Origin: Alphaproteobacteria bacterium
GTDB lineage: Bacteria; Pseudomonadota; Alphaproteobacteria; Rhizobiales; Xanthobacteraceae
DNA length: 5,171 bases
Direction of reading: 5' to 3'
NCBI GenBank assembly: GCA_005883115.1
Contig: VAZQ01000138.1
Span: 1 to 5,171, forward strand
The notes beneath the pieces are model-generated. The model was not told where the DNA came from. It searched no databases and worked only from the letters and a program-made list of their open reading frames with translations. Of this stretch, positions 1 to 5,171 are shown piece after piece; the first letter of the stretch is position 1; each line of letters begins with the position of its first letter. A program made the translations under genes and the position numbers.

Positions 1-1704
1 CAAGATGTGTGTGGCCGAATGGTTGCGGCGGATGGCGCCGCGCCGCGAACGATCGACCTCGAGCGTGAGCGCGGCGCCCACGTTGAGCGTGCCCTTTTCC
101 ACCGTGCCGGAATGGACGAGCACGTCGCCCGGCTTGCGCTGGGTGTCGGTTACAGAGAACCGCACCCCGTCGGCATGCATCATGCCGGTGTCGCCAACCT
201 GGCCGCCCGCTTCGCCGTAGAACGGCGTTTGGTTGAGGATGACGGCGCCGCTCTCGCCAGCGCGCAAAGCGTCGACCTCCTTGCCGTCCTTGACGAGCGC
301 AGAGATGACCCCCTCGGCGGTCTCGGTTTCATAGCCCAGGAAGTCGGTCGCGCCGACGCGCTCCTTGATGGCAAACCACAACGTCTCGGTCGCGGCCTCG
401 CCTGATCCCGCCCAGGACGCGCGCGCCTTTTCCCGCTGCCGCTCCATGGCCGCGTTGAAGCCTTCGGTATCGACGGAAATCCCGCGTGGCTTGAGCGCAT
501 CCTGTGTGAGGTCGAGGGGAAAGCCGTAGGTATCGTACAGCGTGAAGGCAGCTTCGCCGGAAAACTTTCCGCCGCGGCTGAGCCCCTTGCTTCCCTCTTC
601 CAGCAGCGCAAGCCCGCGCGCGAGTGTGTTGCGAAACCGCGTCTCTTCGAGCTTGAGCGTTTCGGTGATCAGCGGCTCGGCGCGGGAGAGTTCCGGATAG
701 GCCTGCCCCATCTCGCGCGTGAGCGTGGGAACGAGGCGCCACATCAACGGCTCCTCGGCGCCGAGTTGCTGGGCATGGCGCATGGCGCGGCGCATGATGC
801 GGCGGAGCACGTAACCGCGGCCTTCGTTCGAAGGAAGCACGCCGTCCGCGATGAGGAACGACGAGGCGTGGTCGGCAATCACGCGGTGGGAGACGGCGCG
901 CGGCCCTTCCGGCTCGACGCCGGTCAAGTCGGCGACGTGGGAGATGATCGCGCCGAACAGATCGATCTTGTAATTGTCGTGGGTACCTTGCAGCACCGCA
1001 GCGGTGCGCTCGAGCCCCATGCCCGTGTCGATCGACGGTTTCGGCAGATCGACGCGCTTGCCGCCCGGCAGCTGCTCGAACTGCATGAACACCAGGTTCC
1101 AGATCTCAATGAAGCGGTCGCCCTCGGCCTCGGAAGAGCCCGGTGGGCCGCCCGGGATGTGGGGGCCATGGTCGTAAAAGATTTCGGAGCAGGGGCCGCA
1201 GGGCCCGAGCTCGCCCATCTGCCAGAAATTATCCGAGCCGGCGATGCGGATGATTTTGCTCTCGGGCAGGCCCGCGATCTTCTTCCACAGATCGAACGCC
1301 TGGTCGTCGTCGACGAAAACGGTGACTATCAGGCGATCGAGCGGCAAGCCGAACTCCTTGGTAACGAGATTCCAAGAAAGCTCGATGGCGCGGTCCTTGA
1401 AGTAATCACCGAACGAGAAATTGCCGAGCATCTCGAAGAAGGTGTGATGGCGCGCGGTATAGCCCACATTGTCGAGATCGTTGTGCTTGCCACCGGCGCG
1501 CACGCATTTCTGCGCGGTCGCCGCGCGCGAATAGGGCCGCTTCTCGAGACCGGTAAAGACGTTCTTGAACTGCACCATTCCCGCATTGGTAAACATCAGC
1601 GTCGGGTCATTGCGCGGCACGAGCGGCGACGACGGCACGACCGCGTGACCGTTCTGCGCGAAATAGTCGAGAAAGCGCGATCTGATCTCGTTGACGCCGC
1701 TCAT
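1..1704 (-). CDS. alaS: Alanyl-tRNA synthetase, N-terminal 568 residues (3' end beyond the window)
   Basis: Class II aminoacyl-tRNA synthetase that charges tRNA-Ala with alanine in the cytoplasm. The frame is open without a stop from ATG 1704 to the left edge. Residues 1-103 match the start of the catalytic core: FTNAGMVQFK at 38-47, QKCVRAGGKHNDL at 65-77 and ARHHTFFEMLGNFSFGDYF at 84-102. GELGPCGPCSEI lies at 164-175 and the motif 3 region SIDTGMGLER at 224-233. DTYGFPLDLT marks the tRNA-recognition region, and LNQTPFYGEAGGQVGDTG at 490-507 opens the editing domain. The last visible residues, HSATHIL, contain the first zinc-binding pair of the editing site (H562, H566). Family members are about 870-890 residues, so roughly a third is missing through the window cut, not through damage. 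The start is set by the normal AlaRS N-terminus; the ribosome site is weak (GGA just upstream). It lies downstream of recA on the same strand, but a convergent gene separates them, so co-transcription is unlikely. Confidence 0.98.
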   Translation of the reverse strand, partial: MSGVNEIRSRFLDYFAQNGHAVVPSSPLVPRNDPTLMFTNAGMVQFKNVFTGLEKRPYSRAATAQKCVRAGGKHNDLDNVGYTARHHTFFEMLGNFSFGDYFKDRAIELSWNLVTKEFGLPLDRLIVTVFVDDDQAFDLWKKIAGLPESKIIRIAGSDNFWQMGELGPCGPCSEIFYDHGPHIPGGPPGSSEAEGDRFIEIWNLVFMQFEQLPGGKRVDLPKPSIDTGMGLERTAAVLQGTHDNYKIDLFGAIISHVADLTGVEPEGPRAVSHRVIADHASSFLIADGVLPSNEGRGYVLRRIMRRAMRHAQQLGAEEPLMWRLVPTLTREMGQAYPELSRAEPLITETLKLEETRFRNTLARGLALLEEGSKGLSRGGKFSGEAAFTLYDTYGFPLDLTQDALKPRGISVDTEGFNAAMERQREKARASWAGSGEAATETLWFAIKERVGATDFLGYETETAEGVISALVKDGKEVDALRAGESGAVILNQTPFYGEAGGQVGDTGMMHADGVRFSVTDTQRKPGDVLVHSGTVEKGTLNVGAALTLEVDRSRRGAIRRNHSATHIL

Positions 1705-1888
1705 TGTCCAACGACTTTCGATCTGTCCTGCGGATCGCGGTGCTTTTAGCTTTGACCCTGCGCCCTGTCTAGGAAACCGAGTTGCACGGCTCGCTCGTAC
1801 CGCCCCAATCCTTTATATATGCGCCGTGTGCCATCGGCGCACCGTACCGCGTGCCCCGCGGCCGCCGCTCAACCCGCCGGACAAGACG
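1705..1888. promoter_or_regulatory. Divergent spacer between alaS and the MetF-like gene
   Basis: This 184-bp spacer must hold the promoters of both divergent genes. The only clear AT-rich island in it is TTTATATAT at 1812-1820, which could serve as a -10 element on either strand. On the plus strand TTGCAC at 1782-1787 is too far away (25 bp) to be its -35, and TTGACC at 1752-1757 has no -10 at 17 bp. I therefore cannot assign a complete sigma70 promoter to either gene. No T-box, SAM riboswitch or terminator structure was recognised. Sequence shows the TA island; its role is inference. Confidence 0.35.
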
Positions 1889-2812
1889 ATGACAGCAAGG
1901 CAGCCGGCTTCGCGCCTCGAAGCGCTGTTGCGGGCGCGCCAATTCGCCATCACTGCCGAGATCACGCCGCCCGTTTCCTGCGAGGCCGACGATTTGCTGC
2001 GCAAGGCGCTGCCGCTCGCCGGGCTCGCCGATGCCGTCAACGTCACCGATGGGGCAGGCGCCCGCGCGCATCTCTCGGCGCCGATCGCGGCGTGCCTACT
2101 GGCGCGCGCCGGCATCGAGCCCGTCCTCCAATTCACCTGCCGCGATCGCAACCGGCTTGCGCTCGAGGCCGATCTCATGGGCGCGGCCGCTTGCGGCGTG
2201 CGCAACGTATTGTGTCTCACCGGTGACGATCCCAGGGCCGGCGACCAGCCGCAGACCAAGCCGGTGTTCGACGTCGACTCGGTCGCGCTGACAGCGATCG
2301 CACGCGAACTGCGCGACAAGGGCGAGCTTCCCTCCGGGCGCAAAGTTGCGGGGCACGCCGCATTCTTTCTCGGCGCCGCGGACGTGCCAATCGATCCGCC
2401 GCCGTCCTGGCGCCCGGACAAGCTCGCAGCCAAAGCCGCCGCCGGCGCCGAATTCGCCCAGACTCAGTTCTGCATGGACACGGGCGTCGTGCGCCGGTAC
2501 AGCGCGCAGCTTGCCAAGCACGCAGGGACGCGTGACCTCTTTCTCCTGATCGGCGTTGCACCGCTGCGCTCGGCGCGCTCGGCGCGCTGGATGCGCGAGC
2601 GCCTCTACGGCACCATCATTCCGGAGGCTTTCATCGAGCGGCTGGAGCGCGCGACCGACGCAGCGGCCGAGGGCGAGCGCATAGCAGTCGAGCTGATCGA
2701 AGAGCTCGCCGCCATTCCCGGCGTCGCCGGCGTCCACTTGATGGCGCCCGCCAACGAAGACGCGCTGCCGCGTGTCATCGTCGAAGCGCGCAAGCGTCTG
2801 CCGTCGCGGTAG
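1889..2812 (+). CDS. Methylenetetrahydrofolate reductase-family protein (divergent MetF-like)
   Basis: A 307-residue protein of the MTHFR family, flavin-dependent TIM-barrel enzymes that reduce 5,10-methylene-tetrahydrofolate to 5-methyl-tetrahydrofolate, usually for methionine synthesis. Length fits the bacterial single-domain form (about 300). AITAEITPP at 20-28 holds E24, equivalent to the catalytic Glu28 of E. coli MetF; LTGDDP at 110-115 holds the Asp near the flavin; AGAEFAQTQFCMD at 185-197 holds the conserved Gln (Q193). IPGVAGVHLMAP at 276-287 closes the barrel where E. coli has an HFYTLN-type sequence, so this belongs to a branch away from enterobacterial MetF. The Phe used for substrate stacking in E. 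coli (F223) seems replaced by A229; this alignment is from memory. Start 1889 gives a normal distance to the first barrel strand; the frame stays open to 1691, but that would overlap alaS. The ribosome site is weak. The gene is divergent from alaS and convergent with recA. Its substrate is uncertain: methionine cycle or one-carbon assimilation/dissimilation are both possible. Confidence 0.9.
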   Translation: MTARQPASRLEALLRARQFAITAEITPPVSCEADDLLRKALPLAGLADAVNVTDGAGARAHLSAPIAACLLARAGIEPVLQFTCRDRNRLALEADLMGAAACGVRNVLCLTGDDPRAGDQPQTKPVFDVDSVALTAIARELRDKGELPSGRKVAGHAAFFLGAADVPIDPPPSWRPDKLAAKAAAGAEFAQTQFCMDTGVVRRYSAQLAKHAGTRDLFLLIGVAPLRSARSARWMRERLYGTIIPEAFIERLERATDAAAEGERIAVELIEELAAIPGVAGVHLMAPANEDALPRVIVEARKRLPSR

Positions 2813-2856
2813 CACTTAGCCGCGAAGATCCCGCCCGTCACCCGCGGGACGATCAC

Positions 2857-2877
2857 CCCGCCACTCAAATCGGCGGG
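2857..2877 (+). terminator. Weak hairpin downstream of the MetF-like gene
   Basis: CCCGCC at 2857-2862 pairs with GGCGGG at 2872-2877 around a 9-nt loop, 44 nt after the stop codon. The tail (ATTGACCC) has no U-run, so this is at best a pause or mRNA 3'-end structure, not a canonical intrinsic terminator. Confidence 0.25.
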
Positions 2878-2936
2878 ATTGACCCGCGGATCCATCCGCT
2901 TCGCGATACTCGACGCAACTCCTCACAAAGCGACGG

Positions 2937-2954
2937 ATTGCCGTTGTCGGCAAT
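2937..2954 (-). terminator. Hairpin just downstream of recA, possible weak terminator
   Basis: A perfect 7-bp inverted repeat, ATTGCCG and CGGCAAT around a 4-nt loop, begins 20 nt after the recA stop codon. In the recA transcript it is followed by CCGTCGCTTTGTG, which contains only a short U-run. It may stabilise the recA mRNA 3' end or act as an inefficient terminator between two convergent genes. Confidence 0.35.
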
Positions 2955-2974
2955 GACGGTCGGGGGAGCTCGCT

Positions 2975-4051
<1,077 letters not shown>

Positions 4052-4060
4052 TTGCTCCCA

Positions 4061-4066
4061 CTCCTT
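4061..4066 (-). promoter_or_regulatory. recA ribosome binding site
   Basis: AAGGAG, a strong Shine-Dalgarno match, lies 9 nt from ATG 4051; a second purine block, GGGAG, follows at 4055-4059. Together they fix the recA start at 4051 rather than the longer open frame. Confidence 0.85.
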
Positions 4067-4107
4067 ATAGGCCGGATCCGGAAGACTCGAACGGGGTAGA
4101 TAAATGC

Positions 4108-4136
4108 AATGTACATGATTTGTTCTCGGTTCGCAA
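4108..4136 (-). promoter_or_regulatory. recA sigma70-type promoter
   Basis: On the minus strand TTGCGA (4131-4136) is followed after exactly 17 bp by TACATT (4108-4113). Both hexamers match the consensus in four of six positions, including TTG and the final T. Transcription would begin near 4101, giving a leader of about 50 nt. The -35 hexamer lies within the SOS box, so LexA binding would block RNA polymerase. The hexamers are seen directly; the start site is inferred. Confidence 0.65.
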
Positions 4137-4143
4137 TATGTTC
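4129..4143 (-). promoter_or_regulatory. SOS box (LexA operator) of recA
   Basis: GTTC-GCAATAT-GTTC on the plus strand (GAAC-N7-GAAC in the direction of recA) is an exact match to the direct-repeat LexA operator known from alphaproteobacteria such as Rhodobacter and Rhizobium; it is unlike the palindromic CTGT-N8-ACAG box of E. coli. It overlaps the -35 hexamer, the expected place for a repressor. This supports DNA-damage induction of recA and an alphaproteobacterial host. Confidence 0.85.
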
Positions 4144-4151
4144 TTCGTTCC

Positions 4152-4438
4152 AGCGGGCTGGCCTTATCTAACCACCTGCGAGCGGGCTTAATTTTCGATT
4201 TTTGGCATTGCGGGACCGAATCTGCCAACCGTACGCGGCTACCGCGGTCCTGAATCCGTCCCTCATCGCACTCAACGCACTAAATCTCCAAAGAGAACTA
4301 GCACCACGATTGAGCCGCGCCCTTACCTTTGAGGTATCTCAATGACAGGGATCGCGAGGCGGTATCTGATGTAACTTGCGCTGCGCGCGGTCTACGAACG
4401 GTCTGGATCGCGACTGGACGCCAGCCGAGGCCGCAGAA
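4152..4438. other. Intergenic stretch with no convincing gene
   Basis: Between the recA control region and the terminator at 4439 I see no protein gene with a plausible start and codon bias, and no tRNA. It holds TTTGGCA/TGCCAAA-like arms at 4202-4228, a small hairpin TTGAG-GTAT-CTCAA at 4329-4342, and short direct repeats (GGATCGCGA at 4349 and 4405; GGTATCT at 4333 and 4361). A ten-codon frame, MTGIARRYLM, at 4342-4374 has GAGG 7 nt upstream. Because a strong plus-strand terminator follows, part of this stretch is probably transcribed on the plus strand. Confidence 0.5.
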
Positions 4439-4466
4439 CCCCCGACGCTCGCGCGTCGGGGGTTTT
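4439..4466 (+). terminator. Strong intrinsic terminator, plus strand
   Basis: CCCCCGACGC (4439-4448) and GCGTCGGGGG (4453-4462) form a perfect 10-bp stem with a TCGC loop, followed directly by TTTTCCTT. On the minus strand the hairpin is followed by GTTCTGCGG, with no U-run, so it does not serve the small exported protein gene at 4496-4717. It ends a plus-strand transcript with no assigned gene. Confidence 0.85.
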
Positions 4467-4495
4467 CCTTCATCTAAGCACCGCTGCAGCCTCCT

Positions 4496-4717
4496 TTATC
4501 GCTTCTCATAGCCGCACCGCTTCACCATCACGACCGTCCAGCAGCCGGTTTGTATGCAGTTCTCGAAACGCCTCTGACAGACCCGTTGCGTGCCGCACTG
4601 GGCGCGTGCCTGCGAGCACGTGGCCCGCTCCTGGGCCGATGCCCCGCCATATGACATGGCGAGCAAGGGCATGCCGAGCACGGCGGCGAGGCCGGTCGCA
4701 AAAACAAAGCGTGCCAT
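4496..4717 (-). CDS. Small exported six-cysteine protein of unknown function
   Basis: A 73-residue protein I cannot name. It has a clear Sec-type signal peptide: MAR, a hydrophobic stretch FVFATGLAAVLGMPLLAM at 4-21, and a cleavage motif ASA before Q29. The predicted mature part is only 45 residues with six cysteines (34, 41, 47, 54, 59, 68; spacing C-x6-C-x5-C-x6-C-x4-C-x8-C) and several arginines, suggesting a periplasmic or secreted domain held by up to three disulfides. TGCW at 57-60 and KRCGYEKR at the end are distinctive. Start 4717 is chosen because GGAG lies 8 nt upstream and the signal peptide begins there; the frame extends to 4828 without a ribosome site. It resembles hypothetical small proteins I recall from Hyphomicrobiales, but I did not search. 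It is 445 bp upstream of recA on the same strand and appears to be its own transcription unit. No promoter was found. Confidence 0.75.
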   Translation of the reverse strand: MARFVFATGLAAVLGMPLLAMSYGGASAQERATCSQARAQCGTQRVCQRRFENCIQTGCWTVVMVKRCGYEKR

Positions 4718-4840
4718 GACTTGTTCTCCAGGAAGGGCGCAGCGCCCGGCAAATCCTATGGCGAGACGACAGAGCGAGCCAGTGTTCCCGCGGGGACGCC
4801 TCTTCGATCCAAAGCTTTCTTTCCTCATGTGGCTGGTGGT

Positions 4841-4870
4841 TTGACAACCGCCTTTGGTTCGCCACTGGAT
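4841..4870 (+). promoter_or_regulatory. Possible plus-strand promoter
   Basis: TTGACA at 4841-4846 is a perfect -35 hexamer. At 18 bp spacing stands CTGGAT (4865-4870), a poor -10 match with only the final AT conserved plus one more position at most. Alphaproteobacterial -10 elements are often loose, so this could start a transcript near 4877, but the evidence is mainly the -35 box and the terminator about 190 bp downstream. Confidence 0.3.
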
Positions 4871-4877
4871 CTATGCC

Positions 4878-5070
4878 CCTCATGACTTATTGGATTACCG
4901 GTGGCCGCATCGCTTTCGGCAGAAATGTCACACGCGACGCCTTTCAATTTGGAAGCTGTTGCCGAAACCGCGCAGATCGCGTTAGCGTGGGGCATCACGA
5001 TCCGCCAGAATCGTGGTGACACTACTGCACGAGAGCCCCGGACCTACCACGGCCGGGGCTTCTCTCTTTC
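4878..5070 (+). ncRNA. Candidate structured small RNA
   Basis: Inferred from structure and borders, not from a family match. TTTCGGCA (4914-4921) pairs perfectly with TGCCGAAA (4960-4967), with one further G-U pair, enclosing a small hairpin CTTTC-AATTT-GGAAG (4941-4955). ATCACGAT (4994-5001) pairs with ATCGTGGT (5010-5017) with one G-U pair. A terminator hairpin with a pyrimidine tail follows at 5031-5070. A TTGACA box lies upstream. The 5' end is a guess from that box. Short frames occur inside (for example 45 codons from ATG 4882) but resemble nothing I know. An alternative is a leader or decayed gene with chance repeats. Confidence 0.3.
5031..5070 (+). terminator. Intrinsic terminator-like hairpin, plus strand
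   Basis: GCCCCGG (5035-5041) pairs with CCGGGGC (5053-5059). The stem extends below through A5034-T5060 and, past one bulged T, GAG with CTC (5031-5033 with 5062-5064). The following bases are pyrimidine-rich (TCTCTTTC). The U-run is interrupted, so efficiency is uncertain. In the minus direction the hairpin is followed by GTGCAG, which would not terminate. Confidence 0.6.
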
Positions 5071-5171
5071 TGCCACCCCGGAGAGGCGTGCTCCTATCCG
5101 GTGCGTCGCTTGACCGCTCATCGCGGCATCGGTGTCCGCGCCGAACGCAGCGCCGCCGCACACACTACAAT

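Larger units (their letters stand above)
4718..5171. other. Final 454 bp without a convincing protein gene
   Basis: No frame here combines a ribosome site, a credible start and recognisable protein sequence. The stretch contains the upstream region of the small exported protein, a plus-strand TTGACA at 4841-4846, a set of inverted repeats at 4914-5017 and a plus-strand terminator at 5031-5070. From 5071 to the right edge I see only open but unremarkable frames and a TACAAT at 5166-5171 with no -35 partner. Confidence 0.5.

Noticed and set aside
766..1749. Long plus-strand open frame of 327 codons opposite alaS
   Set aside because: It lies almost wholly antisense to unmistakable AlaRS sequence and its length is explained by the GC-rich third positions of alaS; the product resembles no known family.
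1691..1888. Upstream extension of the MetF-like frame to ATG 1691
   Set aside because: It would overlap the alaS start and add 66 residues with no family match; the MTHFR domain begins at a normal distance from ATG 1889.
1813..2815. Two long minus-strand open frames (206 and 239 codons) opposite the MetF-like gene
   Set aside because: They are shadows of the recognised MTHFR-family frame and have no ribosome sites or family motifs.
4071..4100. tRNA-like GTTCGAGTC in the recA leader (minus strand)
   Set aside because: The flanking five bases on each side do not pair, and no anticodon arm or acceptor stem is present.
4052..4228. 59-residue N-terminal extension of RecA
   Set aside because: It would run through the promoter, SOS box and ribosome site; RecA homologues start at MTTAL or close to it.
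4339..4473. 44-codon minus-strand frame (MKENPRRASVGG...) after the small exported protein, with AAAGGAGG at 4490-4497
   Set aside because: Spacing from the purine run to the ATG is 16 nt, the frame translates the terminator hairpin, and no homology is recognised.
4901..5113. 70-codon plus-strand frame through the candidate RNA
   Set aside because: It has no ribosome site, reads through the terminator hairpin and contains no recognisable motif.
5044..5171. Minus-strand frame open from the right edge (begins CSVCGG) with its stop at 5044-5046
   Set aside because: Its stop lies inside the plus-strand terminator hairpin and the 42 codons match nothing I know; it could be the tail of a gene outside the window, but this cannot be supported.
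5161..5171. TACAAT at the right edge as a -10 element
   Set aside because: The bases 17 bp upstream (GAACGC) are not a -35 and downstream sequence is cut off.

Overview
This is a GC-rich bacterial chromosomal window that reads as housekeeping DNA from an alphaproteobacterium, most likely of the order Hyphomicrobiales (Bradyrhizobium/Xanthobacteraceae-like). Three things point there: the RecA sequence has the alphaproteobacterial N-terminus (VVEGSSMDKSKAL), the recA promoter carries a direct-repeat GTTC-N7-GTTC SOS box, and a small Cys-rich exported protein resembles hypothetical proteins I associate with that order. The genus assignment is an impression, not a search result.

Layout, left to right. 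Positions 1-1704 (minus strand) hold the N-terminal 568 codons of alanyl-tRNA synthetase (alaS); the gene runs off the left edge inside the editing domain. A 184-bp divergent spacer follows, then a plus-strand gene for a 307-residue methylenetetrahydrofolate reductase-family protein (1889-2812). A 162-bp convergent spacer leads to the 3' end of recA (2975-4051, minus strand). Upstream of recA lie a good promoter and an SOS box overlapping its -35 element. Positions 4152-4438 hold no convincing gene, but a strong intrinsic terminator oriented for plus-strand transcription sits at 4439-4466. A small exported six-cysteine protein is encoded at 4496-4717 (minus strand). The last 454 bp hold no convincing protein gene; they contain a consensus-like plus-strand -35 box, several inverted repeats and a second plus-strand terminator, together suggesting a small structured RNA.

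The genes do not form one system. recA and alaS are, from memory, commonly adjacent and co-oriented in this order, and here an oppositely oriented MetF-like gene lies between them. recA is LexA-regulated DNA repair, alaS is translation, and the MetF-like protein is one-carbon metabolism. I found no mobile element, CRISPR array, tRNA or rRNA and no evidence of a new defence or metabolic system. The items most worth checking are the two plus-strand terminators with no assigned gene upstream, the structured RNA candidate at about 4878-5070, the divergent MetF-like protein and the Cys-rich exported protein.
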